Below, piece after piece: positions 1 to 8,144 of a DNA stretch of 64,000 nt. This DNA comes from Candidatus Nitrosocaldaceae archaeon (GTDB lineage: Archaea > Thermoproteota > Nitrososphaeria > Nitrososphaerales > Nitrosocaldaceae). A program made the translations under genes and the position numbers. The first letter of the stretch is position 1, and each line of letters opens with the position of its first letter. Where the stretch lies: assembly GCA_026002835.1 (NCBI GenBank), contig BPGC01000003.1:1-64000 (forward strand), read 5' to 3'. Under the pieces are notes generated by a model that saw nothing but the letters and a program-made list of their open reading frames with translations, made no database searches and was not told the origin of the DNA.

Positions 1-1030
1 CTTTTCAAGATAAGGTATGGTAAGCCAGAGCTTGTTGATACTCTCAATTCCCTTTATAGGATTCTATTCATTGCAACTCAGCTATCATTAAACTATACAA
101 ACCACCTTCTGTGGAGAGTCTCTCAATTCCCTTTATAGGATTCTATTCATTGCAACCTAGCCTAGATAAGTGCAAATGCGGTAAGATAAAGATAAATAAC
201 TCTCAATTCCCTTTATAGGATTCTATTCATTGCAACATACAGCAAATATTAGAAAAGCACGGCATACCGATGTCTCACTGCACCATCTCTCAATTCCCTT
301 TATAGGATTCTATTCATTGCAACCACTGATAGTATTAGATGCTAAACCAGATTCGCTTTGAAGTCTCTCAATTCCCTTTATAGGATTCTATTCATTGCAA
401 CTTTTTCCATTCAAAAGTTAGTTTAAGTTAAGTTTTATTACTCTCAATTCCCTTTATAGGATTCTATTCATTGCAACAGACCTAATAGAAGATATGCGAT
501 GTTGCCTGGTAATAAACTCTCAATTCCCTTTATAGGATTCTATTCATTGCAACGAAGAAGTAAATGGAAACTTGGGACTGGTATAAGAAAGGTTTGACTC
601 TCAATTCCCTTTATAGGATTCTATTCATTGCAACATTATTATGATGAAAAATGGGCGGCATTGCCGCCTGGTAAAAGGAACTCTCAATTCCCTTTATAGG
701 ATTCTATTCATTGCAACATATTAGTAAAGATATATATGTAAATTATAATAATTATACTTCTCTCAATTCCCTTTATAGGATTCTATTCATTGCAACTTAG
801 TTACAAATAATGATACTGTAGCACATGAGTATTTAATCTCTCAATTCCCTTTATAGGATTCTATTCATTGCAACTAAGCCAGAATTAGTAGATAAGAACA
901 ATAATGTTTTAGATCTCTCTCAATTCCCTTTATAGGATTCTATTCATTGCAACTGTTCTAGTTAGCACTGCTTCTGGTTTATTGAAAAAGACACTCTCAA
1001 TTCCCTTTATAGGATTCTATTCATTGCAAC
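1..1030 (-). CRISPR. CRISPR array 1, 13 repeats in window
   Basis: Thirteen identical 37-bp repeats start at 41, 120, 200, 287, 365, 441, 517, 598, 681, 760, 838, 917 and 994. The twelve complete spacers are 39-50 bp. Positions 1-40 are a cut spacer, so the array runs past the window edge. On the plus strand the repeat starts CTCTCAATTCCC and ends CATTGCAAC. Its reverse complement ends ATTGAGAG, like the 8-nt crRNA handle of archaeal type I/III repeats such as the Pyrococcus repeat ending ATTGAAAG. Transcription is therefore inferred to run on the minus strand from a leader at 1031-1251. No cas genes are visible in the window, so the effector type cannot be assigned. Confidence 0.97.
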
Positions 1031-1251
1031 CGATGCGATATACGTTACCGTATTATATTTTTCCCCACATCCCTTTATGGAATCATACGAAACTCCCTAT
1101 CAAATAGGGTCATCGAGCCTTAAACAGTTCCCTTGATGGATATTGGCTCTCGGAACATATAATCTGTAAGATTACTTATAAAGGTTCCTAAGGTTTGATG
1201 AAAAGATATATAAGTAATATTTTAAAGATGAATATAAAGTTTATGATTAAA
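1031..1251 (-). promoter_or_regulatory. CRISPR leader, copy 1
   Basis: This 221-bp sequence directly abuts the last repeat and is identical to 5274-5494 beside array 2. Identity stops sharply at 1251. Because the repeat handle indicates minus-strand transcription, this is the leader side. Read on the minus strand it holds AT-rich TATA-like stretches about 1195-1225, a small CCCTAT/ATAGGG hairpin near 1096-1110, and two motifs resembling the core of the repeat at 1069-1085 and 1128-1142. Known leaders drive array transcription and guide spacer integration; that role is inferred here from position and conservation. Confidence 0.85.
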
Positions 1252-1313
1252 GGTTCTGTAAAGTCTTCGTCTGATTAGAAGAATGTAAAAAATCGTTTGA
1301 TAATACTATCTGG

Positions 1314-2069
1314 TTAGGATTCATAAGAGATAGCATGAATATCAAATAATTGTTTGAATATATTATAGAATGCAAAAAAGTCATTATTGTTACCTTCTGC
1401 TTGTGTTGTAAAGATTCTTCCATCTTCAATAATATAGTATATTCTATTTTGAAAAGAAATTGCTAATGACTTGATTTTCCCATGCGTAGATGGGTTTTTG
1501 ACATATTTCTCATATTCATCTGTTGCATAAAGTGTTGTACCCTTTAATTGTATAGCGTTTATATACATATCCATTATTTCATCTATATGAACCTCTTTAA
1601 TATCAGCAAAATCTTGTATTTTGGATATTTCCTCTTCTTTTTCATATAATAGAAATTTCACATCTTTTAAAGGTTTCACAACAGCTGAGTTTGATTTTCT
1701 CTTTATTACATCTATTAAAATTCCTTTAGTTTTATCGGCTTGTAATTTATTTGTTAATATACCTATTGTATTTTCTAAAGGTTCTTTCTCAAATACTAAA
1801 ATCTGTATAGGCGGTTTTATTGTACGTTTAATATATTGTTCTTCTGGTGCAAATGTATCAGGATTTATGACACTAATAGTAAGTAATTCATCATAACTTA
1901 ATTGTATTACTTTACCCAATTCCGTTTCCTCCACATTGATAATAAATACATATAATTGTTCCTCATTTTCTTCTTTATAAATAAATTTATTTCTAGGTTT
2001 ACTCATAAATTCATGTAATATAATAGCATAACGTGGTTCTATCTTAATAAATTTACATGAACGAAACAA
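1314..2069 (-). CDS. Unknown protein, 251 aa, between CRISPR arrays
   Basis: I do not recognise the family. The 251-residue protein is charged, with no signal peptide or membrane segment, and has a beta-rich look in its N-terminal half (about residues 35-130). It lies 4 bp downstream of the 235-aa gene at 2074-2781 on the same strand, so the two are probably cotranscribed. Its 3' end lies about 60 bp from CRISPR leader copy 1. AT content and codon use match the neighbours. A CRISPR-associated role is possible only by position; no nuclease, CARF or Cas motif is visible. Confidence 0.7.
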   Translation of the reverse strand: MFRSCKFIKIEPRYAIILHEFMSKPRNKFIYKEENEEQLYVFIINVEETELGKVIQLSYDELLTISVINPDTFAPEEQYIKRTIKPPIQILVFEKEPLENTIGILTNKLQADKTKGILIDVIKRKSNSAVVKPLKDVKFLLYEKEEEISKIQDFADIKEVHIDEIMDMYINAIQLKGTTLYATDEYEKYVKNPSTHGKIKSLAISFQNRIYYIIEDGRIFTTQAEGNNNDFFAFYNIFKQLFDIHAISYES

Positions 2070-2073
2070 AGGC

Positions 2074-2781
2074 TCACCCTAAGCAATTACCTATGACTTC
2101 TATATCTTTGCTATCTTCTATTAGTATTTGTAAACCATTTCCATTCTTAATATTATTTGTATTATTTGGTAATGCCGCCGTAATACATTTGATAATACTA
2201 TCATTATTTATATCAACTAATCTTAAAAATCTCTTCACATATTTAATTTCTAAATCATTTAAACGTCTTATATCGTTTTCTAACTTCTTAGATAAATCAT
2301 ACATATTATTCAACATATCAATAAATTCTTCAAATGTGAATTTATCATTAATAGGTGCTAAGAATATTCTCGCACGTTTGGCTAACAAAGAATATGCAAT
2401 ACATTGTTCTTCATCTAGATCTGCATATTCTAATAATAATAATTCATAAAGTTCCGATTCTTGTATATCTGTTTGCTCTACATCGAGCCTGTATTCATAT
2501 TTTATGCCATTATAAATCAACAAATTTTTTATGCCAATAGATTTGTTATTAGTAATATAATGAGATATAATTTTTCCTAACTTGGATAAACAATCATCAT
2601 ATTTTGGTTTATGATAGAAATCTATTAATATACAATATGCAATATTAAAATGATACTCAGTTTTTCTTACTAGGTGCTTAGTCTTTACTACAGTGATTGC
2701 TTTTACTAACGCATATTTTACAACCTCTTTCGCAACCTCCTCAAAAACCTCATCAGGACTCGATGCTAACATAGATCCCAC
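2074..2781 (-). CDS. Unknown protein, 235 aa, between CRISPR arrays
   Basis: The family is not recognised. The protein is mostly predicted helical, acidic in the middle (a run of Glu/Asp/Leu about residues 110-125), and has no clear catalytic motif or membrane segment. It is the upstream partner of the 251-aa gene (4-bp gap). The transposase gene at 2803-3951 ends only 21 bp before its start, so all three may be read from one promoter. It could be cargo brought with the transposase or a remnant of a larger defence or plasmid module. Confidence 0.7.
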   Translation of the reverse strand: MGSMLASSPDEVFEEVAKEVVKYALVKAITVVKTKHLVRKTEYHFNIAYCILIDFYHKPKYDDCLSKLGKIISHYITNNKSIGIKNLLIYNGIKYEYRLDVEQTDIQESELYELLLLEYADLDEEQCIAYSLLAKRARIFLAPINDKFTFEEFIDMLNNMYDLSKKLENDIRRLNDLEIKYVKRFLRLVDINNDSIIKCITAALPNNTNNIKNGNGLQILIEDSKDIEVIGNCLG

Positions 2782-2802
2782 ACCTATATTTTAACTACAA
2801 TC

Positions 2803-3951
2803 TTATTTAAGAATATCCTTGCTAGCATTCTGTATCAACGTTATCCATTTATTATCTCCTTCAACCTTAATATTACATGCTTCAGCTGGAGTTTTGTTCA
2901 AAGCTTGATGTTCTCTAATAAAGTTATGATATATCTGATAACCTACTAAGATAGGAGTATCTTTCTTCTTTAAGCCTCGCATAACCTTTTCTCTATCCCT
3001 TATCTCTCCGTTTAGTCTTTCCATCTTGTTATTGTTAGGATCACCAGATAGTTTAATGGAATGAACATGTCTAGTTCTATTATCCTTCTTTAAACTCCAG
3101 AATTCTCTGAGATATGCTTCATGGTAAGATGGTAAACCATCAGTAATCAATGTTTGAGGTTTTTTATCTGTTAACTCTTTACCTTTCCTAAATAACATCC
3201 TAGCATCATGTTTATGTTTTGATTCAGCTACTTCTAAAGCAATCCAATATCTAGTTTCATCATCCATCAATGCAAATAAGTATTTCATATCTCCTTTAAT
3301 CTTAATCCATAGCTCATCAGCTCTCCATGTTTGGCTTACATTAGGTCTTAATTGTTCAACATATTCTTTCATCAAATCAATATATTTCTTAATCCAATTA
3401 TAGATAGTTTGATGGCTAACATCCATTCCTAATAGCCTTAAGGATTTAGCAACATTCCTTAATGACTCTCCAGAAAAGTATAATTGCATAGCTGTAGTTA
3501 TACCCTTAGGATCATGCTTCATCTTCTCAAAACCAATATTGATAGTAAAGTATCTCTTACACTCTTTGCATCTATACTTTTGAATCTTACCATGCTTATT
3601 ATGTCTAATACCATCTTTAACTATGTTAGAGGAATCACAATATATACAAGTATTAATATTAATAGGTTCAATAACCTTAACATTATCTTGAACCTTATTC
3701 CTTATCTTTAGACTAAACTCTACAGCATAGATATGCTTGCATTTAACACCTCTATACATATGATCTGGACAATTGCATATCCATCCTATCTCTGTAGCAA
3801 TAACTTCATAATCCCAATATAATGCGGTTTGGGATTTAACAATATAATGATTATCATCTAGCCTCTTAATCTGATTAGGTTTGTTGGCTATCTCATAGCC
3901 TCTTTGCTTTCTTGGGTTATCCGCATTCATATCTACCGTTTTATCTAACAT
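2803..3951 (-). CDS. DDE transposase with N-terminal SWIM zinc finger
   Basis: This 382-aa protein has three parts. An N-terminal SWIM-type finger (about residues 58-73, CNCPDHMYRGVKCKH, CxCxnCxH) is followed by a zinc ribbon (CIYCDSS ... YRCKECKRYF, about 102-138) and a helix-turn-helix. The IS6-like DDE domain has the first Asp in WRADELWIKI (about 212), the second in LITDGLPSY (about 270) and Glu in NNKMERLNGEI (about 312). SWIM fingers fused to IS6-type transposases are known in ammonia-oxidising archaea. I found no convincing terminal inverted repeats: the flanks carry short direct similarity (ATATTTTAACTAC) instead. It may be an old or stand-alone copy. Reading frame and all three catalytic acids are intact. 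Confidence 0.88.
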   Translation of the reverse strand: MLDKTVDMNADNPRKQRGYEIANKPNQIKRLDDNHYIVKSQTALYWDYEVIATEIGWICNCPDHMYRGVKCKHIYAVEFSLKIRNKVQDNVKVIEPININTCIYCDSSNIVKDGIRHNKHGKIQKYRCKECKRYFTINIGFEKMKHDPKGITTAMQLYFSGESLRNVAKSLRLLGMDVSHQTIYNWIKKYIDLMKEYVEQLRPNVSQTWRADELWIKIKGDMKYLFALMDDETRYWIALEVAESKHKHDARMLFRKGKELTDKKPQTLITDGLPSYHEAYLREFWSLKKDNRTRHVHSIKLSGDPNNNKMERLNGEIRDREKVMRGLKKKDTPILVGYQIYHNFIREHQALNKTPAEACNIKVEGDNKWITLIQNASKDILK

Positions 3952-4012
3952 TTAAACGATATTTAAATGTAACTACCATTAATACGCTCATTAAAACGGT
4001 ATATTTATATAT
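3934..4012. promoter_or_regulatory. Divergent promoter with nested dyads
   Basis: The region between the transposase (minus) and the AbrB-like gene (plus) contains two nested inverted repeats: TACCGTTTTA at 3934-3943 with TAAAACGGTA at 3992-4001, and CATTTAAA at 3949-3956 with TTTAAATG at 3962-3969. A TATA-like TTTATATATA lies at about 4004-4013. This places the transcription start close to the ATG at 4034, so the AbrB gene may be leaderless. The dyads are plausible operator sites, perhaps for the AbrB-like protein itself; this is inference. Confidence 0.5.
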
Positions 4013-4033
4013 ACTTTACATTTAATAATACAT

Positions 4034-4222
4034 ATGGGTTTAAAAAGCACATTAGGAATAGCAAAGAAAGGAGTAAAATCATTAAGAGCAACAGTCCCAG
4101 AAGGTATTGTAGAATTTCTTGATCTAAAAGCTGGAGATAAACTAGAATGGAAGATGGAGATCATCAATGGTGAAAAAGTGGCTATTGTAAGAAAGGTTAA
4201 ACAAGATAAGGTGGTGAGATGA
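4034..4222 (+). CDS. AbrB/SpoVT-like DNA-binding protein
   Basis: This 62-aa protein has the swapped-hairpin pattern of the AbrB/MazE family: SLRATVPEGIVEFLDLKAGD followed by KLEWKMEI and a basic tail. Such small proteins bind DNA as dimers and regulate plasmid, virus and toxin-antitoxin genes in archaea. It is the first gene of a tight three-gene unit: its stop is directly followed by the TTG start at 4223. The start is supported by a TATA box about 25-30 bp upstream. No toxin motif is visible in the genes that follow. Confidence 0.8.
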   Translation: MGLKSTLGIAKKGVKSLRATVPEGIVEFLDLKAGDKLEWKMEIINGEKVAIVRKVKQDKVVR

Positions 4223-4702
4223 TTGGGTGATGATGTTTTATTTAATAAAGTAGAAGATGAATATGAAGCATATATAAAAGTCGAACAATTTATTGAACGA
4301 TTACATAATTGTGAATATATAATTGATGCAAAAACCAAAGATGAAAAGAAGATGGCTGAATATCTAGGCAAGGTCTTATCTGATTATGAGCATGCTAAAC
4401 AATTAGTAAGGGTAAAGGATGAAGATCCATTATTTAAATTTCATGCTAAAAAACTAGAACTAACATTAAATAACACGGTTGCGTCTACAACTTTAAGTGG
4501 TATTAATAGAGTATTTGCTTATGGCATAATAAAACCTAACCCAAGCTTTATAACAAGATGTAAGGAGTTAGAAGATGAAGTAAATAGATTAAAAGAAGAA
4601 AATCAAATATTAAGAAAAGAAATAGCAGTAAGGGAAGGAAGATTAGCGGAATATAGAAGAAGATATGAAGGTGATGATTATGAGATTGGTGATGTAGAAT
4701 GA
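4223..4702 (+). CDS. Coiled-coil protein, 159 aa, unknown
   Basis: The start is the TTG immediately after the AbrB-like gene's stop. The C-terminal third (about residues 112-145, ELEDEVNRLKEENQILRKEI) is a heptad coiled coil, suggesting oligomerisation. The N-terminal two thirds are helical and charged, without a recognised domain. It overlaps the next gene by 4 bp (ATGA), indicating translational coupling. Context suggests plasmid- or virus-type accessory function, but no function can be assigned. Confidence 0.65.
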   Translation: MGDDVLFNKVEDEYEAYIKVEQFIERLHNCEYIIDAKTKDEKKMAEYLGKVLSDYEHAKQLVRVKDEDPLFKFHAKKLELTLNNTVASTTLSGINRVFAYGIIKPNPSFITRCKELEDEVNRLKEENQILRKEIAVREGRLAEYRRRYEGDDYEIGDVE

Positions 4703-4980
4703 CTAATCTAGTAAAATGTAGTAGATGTAACCAAATCATGCCAAACGAAGATAAAGATAATCATAGATGCCGAACACCATTGAAGACTATGAAGAAAGTA
4801 AAAGCCTATAATTATTTTATTTATGAAGATGAAGAAGGACTTAATATTAATGTAGATACAGTAGATGGCACAGGTTATATCTTTGTTATTAGTAAAAAAG
4901 AGTTTATATCATTACCAGACGAATATTTACAGCATAATGAATCAGACGAAGACTTTACAGAACCTATTCATTGCAACTGA
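4699..4980 (+). CDS. Small zinc-finger protein ending in a CRISPR repeat
   Basis: This 93-aa protein begins with a metal-binding motif (CSRCNQIM ... HRC, about residues 7-24), followed by a small beta-rich domain. Its last codons (encoding PIHCN then TGA) fall inside a truncated CRISPR repeat at 4964-4977, and the stop codon is the first triplet of the adjoining spacer. The original C-terminus has therefore probably been replaced by array DNA. The protein may be slightly truncated; whether it still functions is unknown. Confidence 0.65.
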   Translation: MTNLVKCSRCNQIMPNEDKDNHRCRTPLKTMKKVKAYNYFIYEDEEGLNINVDTVDGTGYIFVISKKEFISLPDEYLQHNESDEDFTEPIHCN

Positions 4981-5273
4981 TACTTATAGATAAGCTGATA
5001 AAATTATGATATACTACTCTCAATTCCCTTTATAGGATTCTATTCATTGCAACTGAAGATATATAGATAGTATTGAAACGATAGTAATCTCTCTCAATTC
5101 CCTTTATAGGATTCTATTCATTGCAACATCTTATAAAAGATATATCAGTAATATTTATATAAACTCTCAATTCCCTTTATAGGATTCTATTCATTGCAAC
5201 TTATATTGAATAGATAGATATCTAGACTATTATAAACTCTCAATTCCCTTTATAGGATTCTATTCATTGCAAC
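4964..5273 (-). CRISPR. CRISPR array 2, four full repeats plus truncated one
   Basis: Four full 37-bp repeats identical to array 1 start at 5017, 5091, 5164 and 5237. A 14-nt remnant of a fifth (last 14 bases of the plus-strand repeat) lies at 4964-4977 and is fused to the coding region at 4699-4980. Spacers are 39, 37, 36 and 36 bp, shorter and more AT-rich than in array 1. Orientation is minus strand, with leader copy 2 at 5274-5494. The truncated repeat is at the leader-distal (oldest) end. Confidence 0.95.
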
Positions 5274-5494
5274 CGATGCGATATACGTTACCGTATTATA
5301 TTTTTCCCCACATCCCTTTATGGAATCATACGAAACTCCCTATCAAATAGGGTCATCGAGCCTTAAACAGTTCCCTTGATGGATATTGGCTCTCGGAACA
5401 TATAATCTGTAAGATTACTTATAAAGGTTCCTAAGGTTTGATGAAAAGATATATAAGTAATATTTTAAAGATGAATATAAAGTTTATGATTAAA
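5274..5494 (-). promoter_or_regulatory. CRISPR leader, copy 2
   Basis: This sequence is identical over 221 bp to 1031-1251. Together with the adjoining repeat it forms a 258-bp perfect duplication (994-1251 and 5237-5494). Beyond 5494 the two loci are unrelated. See leader copy 1 for the internal motifs. Confidence 0.85.
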
Positions 5495-5833
5495 ACTTCG
5501 GAACCTATCATATTAAATCTAATATATAAATATTTAGTATAGGTTCCTATTAGTCTAATAATATGTTAATGAGATAGATAAGATTAGATTAAAGAATGTA
5601 GAGATATGCTATCCTTAAAATTGTATAAGCTGTAATTTTATAACTCTAACCTTATAAGGTGAATTGATATTTGGATATTAGATAATTATCATCACAATTT
5701 CATCTTATTATATATACAATATTAATAGATCATAGAGTTTATAATGGTAAAGTTGCCAATTTCAAAGAGATAATACTATTTAAATACTATAGATAGCATT
5801 AGATTTTTAATATTCCATAATCTGATAGGATGT
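5495..5833. other. Intergenic region upstream of dehydrogenase
   Basis: No coding region is visible. An inverted pair GGAACCTAT/ATAGGTTCC lies about 5502-5550 and could be a hairpin or operator behind the CRISPR leader. A TATA-like TTTAAATA at about 5778-5785 is a candidate promoter for the gene at 5834. Confidence 0.4.
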
Positions 5834-6778
5834 ATGAAACCTAGAGTTTATCTAACTAGATACATACCAAAGGCTATCGAACTATTAGAGAAAGAGTTTG
5901 AGGTTATAGTTCATAAGGATAAGATACCTCCAGATCATACTCAACTAATAGATAATATTAAAGGAGTAGATGCTTTACTCTGCCTTCCTACAGATAAGAT
6001 AGATAAAGAAGTTATAGATAACGCTAAAAATCTAAAAGTTATAAGCACTTATAGTGTTGGTTATGATCATATAGATTTAGATGCTGCAAAGAAGAGAGGT
6101 ATAATAATAGGGTATACTCCAGATGTGTTAACAGATGCTACAGCAGATCTAACACTTGCTTTATTACTAGCAATAGCAAGAAGGGTTGTAGAAGGAGATA
6201 GATTGATTAGAAGCAATAAATGGTCTAGAGAGTATGACTATTATTTTATGCTAGGAAGGGATCTAAAGGATAAAATTTTAGGAATAATAGGTTTAGGAAG
6301 GATAGGTTTAGCGGTTGCTAAAAGAGCAGAAGCGTTTGGGATGAAGATAATCTATTATAGCAAGCATAAGAAAGATGTAAACTATGAATTTACAGATCTT
6401 GATGATCTATTAAGCAAAAGCGATTTCACAAGTTTGCATGTATCATTAAACAAAGATACCTATCATCTAATCAATAAAGATAGGCTAAAAGCAATGAAGA
6501 GCACAGCATATCTGATAAATACTGCAAGAGGAAAGATCGTTGATGAAGAAGCATTGATAAGAGCATTGAAAGAGCATTGGATAGCTGGAGCTGCATTGGA
6601 TGTATTTGAAGAAGAACCATTGATCAATTCAGAGTTAATTAATCTAGATAATGTTGTATTAACTCCTCATATCGGAAGTGCTACTATTGAGACTAGAGAA
6701 AAGATGGCAGAGATAGCTGCTATGAATATTATAAATACATTCAAAGGTTCAAAGCCTATCTATCAACTAAATCTATGA
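5834..6778 (+). CDS. D-2-hydroxyacid dehydrogenase (glyoxylate/hydroxypyruvate reductase type)
   Basis: This 314-aa cytosolic NAD(P)-dependent oxidoreductase should interconvert a 2-keto acid and a D-2-hydroxy acid. The Rossmann motif is IIGLGRIGLAVAKRA (about 151-165). The catalytic set is visible: Arg in NTARGKIVDEEAL (about 234), Glu in DVFEEEPL (about 263) and His in TPHIGSAT (about 280). The N-terminal half has the family motif STYSVGYDHIDLDAAKKRGI. Length is normal. Overall features favour glyoxylate/hydroxypyruvate reductase over phosphoglycerate dehydrogenase, which carries C-terminal regulatory domains absent here. The 3' end overlaps the convergent gene at 6756 by 23 bp. Confidence 0.9.
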   Translation: MKPRVYLTRYIPKAIELLEKEFEVIVHKDKIPPDHTQLIDNIKGVDALLCLPTDKIDKEVIDNAKNLKVISTYSVGYDHIDLDAAKKRGIIIGYTPDVLTDATADLTLALLLAIARRVVEGDRLIRSNKWSREYDYYFMLGRDLKDKILGIIGLGRIGLAVAKRAEAFGMKIIYYSKHKKDVNYEFTDLDDLLSKSDFTSLHVSLNKDTYHLINKDRLKAMKSTAYLINTARGKIVDEEALIRALKEHWIAGAALDVFEEEPLINSELINLDNVVLTPHIGSATIETREKMAEIAAMNIINTFKGSKPIYQLNL

Positions 6779-7142
6779 TATCTCTAGAGCCATATCTCTT
6801 AAAGATATCTTCATACCTCTCAACTCTTTCTCTCTTTAATTGCTCACCATCATACATCTTTACAAAGTATATTGCTAATATCCTCTCTTTATTAGCATCT
6901 AATAACCTTATGCTAAAACTCATTCTATTATTACTCTTTACTTCCCTTAAGAATTGTACGAATCTTATAGCATTCTTCTTTATATGTATATGACTCTCTC
7001 CTTCTATACCAACTCTAATCCATTCTTCGCTAACCTTGATAGGAAGGTTACTTATTGCTACTTCTGCTACTGCATTACCATTACTTATTGCTGCAATGAT
7101 ATCTTCCTCATTAGTCAAATCTCTTAACAATTCTTCTAGCAT
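6756..7142 (-). CDS. Conserved small protein, possibly ChuX/HutX-like
   Basis: This is a 128-aa soluble protein. The segment SHIHIKKNAIRFVQFLREVK followed by MSFSIRLLDANKERILAIYF resembles the pattern of haem-carrier ChuX/HutX/HemS repeats (a His-containing strand, then an 'FDxxGxxIxxFF' strand). This assignment rests on pattern memory only, and no haem-uptake genes are nearby. It forms a likely two-gene unit with 7154-7423 on the same strand. The alternative is a thaumarchaeal conserved hypothetical. Confidence 0.55.
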   Translation of the reverse strand: MLEELLRDLTNEEDIIAAISNGNAVAEVAISNLPIKVSEEWIRVGIEGESHIHIKKNAIRFVQFLREVKSNNRMSFSIRLLDANKERILAIYFVKMYDGEQLKRERVERYEDIFKRYGSRDIIDLVDR

Positions 7143-7153
7143 ATTGCTACTAA

Positions 7154-7423
7154 CTATCCATCATATTTATCTAGTTCTATTGTATCATGCCTAGATATAC
7201 AATCGGTTCCAACATATCTTAACTCTTCAAACTTTATGGATCCAGTTGGTATAAGATTATCTCTCTGCTTACTTTTAACCAACTCATTAATTACATCTTT
7301 GTGCTTTGAGCATACAACTCCTATAAGATACTCTCCATCTTCTGACTTTATTGAGATAATATATACTGGAGGGTTCACACAATCTCTTCCTTCATCTCTT
7401 ATTGTGCAATATGTAGGGATCAA
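7154..7423 (-). CDS. Small cysteine-containing protein, unknown
   Basis: This 89-aa protein starts at a TTG codon. It has Cys6, Cys15, Cys38 (VCSKH) and Cys75 and a single His next to a Cys, suggesting a metal site or treble-clef-like fold. The pattern 'YCTIRDEGRDC ... VVCSKH' resembles small archaeal zinc proteins, but the family is not recognised. The gene precedes 6756-7142 on the same strand by 11 bp, so the two are probably cotranscribed. Confidence 0.6.
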   Translation of the reverse strand: MIPTYCTIRDEGRDCVNPPVYIISIKSEDGEYLIGVVCSKHKDVINELVKSKQRDNLIPTGSIKFEELRYVGTDCISRHDTIELDKYDG

Positions 7424-7496
7424 ACGGTTATACTATAATGGATTAACAATATATTCTTTCCATATTATTTATTAATATTAAGCTAGTATCAAGCAT

Positions 7497-8144
7497 ATGC
7501 CAAAGAGTAATGATATGCAAACATTATTGCTAGAGCATATGGATCTAGTGTTACAGACTTTAGCATATTTCGAAGAGATGATTGCTAATATGAAGTTATT
7601 AAACATAAAGAAGGCTAGAGAGATGGATGAACTCATTGATAGATATGAAGGTTTTGCAGATAAGGTTCATAGGAAGAATGTTGAGAAGATATGTAAAGGT
7701 TCGATCTTTGGATACCTAAGAGAAGATATATTAAGATTTATGGAATTGACAGATAATATTGCCGATGCTGCTAAAGAAGCGTCTAGAGCATTAAACCTAA
7801 GAAAGATACCAGAAGATATGCTTGTAAACTTTCTTAATGACAATACATTAAAGTATATCGAGGTTAGCATAAAAGCATCAAAAGAACTAGCTAACCTCAT
7901 AAAATGTTTAGATAAGAAGAGAGATGAGATAATTGAATGCACTAGATGTATAGAAGAGATAGAAGAAGAGAGCGATCAGTTAAAGAATCAAGTATTAACT
8001 GAGTTATATAGCAAGACTAGAGAGTATGATATCTTAACAATATTACAATTTAAAGAGTTTGCTCAATTGATAGATGCTATAGCAGATAATAGCGAGGATG
8101 CAAGTGATGTAGTTCTTATAATGATAGCAAAGGGATATGCGTGA
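7497..8144 (+). CDS. DUF47/PhoU-like phosphate transport regulator
   Basis: This 215-aa all-helical protein is of the DUF47 (TIGR00153) type. Proteins of this family accompany PiT transporters and are thought to control them, as PhoU does for Pst. Family-typical features are the acidic metal-binding helices, for example VEKICKGSIFGYLREDI, and the C-terminal IADNSEDASDVVLIMIAKG. The stop overlaps the GTG start of the PiT permease by 4 bp, so translation is coupled and the two work together in phosphate uptake. Confidence 0.9.
   Translation: MPKSNDMQTLLLEHMDLVLQTLAYFEEMIANMKLLNIKKAREMDELIDRYEGFADKVHRKNVEKICKGSIFGYLREDILRFMELTDNIADAAKEASRALNLRKIPEDMLVNFLNDNTLKYIEVSIKASKELANLIKCLDKKRDEIIECTRCIEEIEEESDQLKNQVLTELYSKTREYDILTILQFKEFAQLIDAIADNSEDASDVVLIMIAKGYA

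Noticed and set aside
1..1030. Plus-strand transcription of the CRISPR array, suggested by the repeat ending ATTGCAAC
   Set aside because: The reverse complement ends ATTGAGAG, a better match to known crRNA handles, and the conserved leader lies on the other side of both arrays.
2803..3951. Terminal inverted repeats for the SWIM-finger transposase
   Set aside because: The similar flanks (ATATTTTAACTAC and a longer form) are in direct, not inverted, orientation and too short to call ends.
3991..4371. 126-aa minus-strand frame
   Set aside because: It is antisense to the well-supported AbrB-like and coiled-coil genes and has no protein-like motif.
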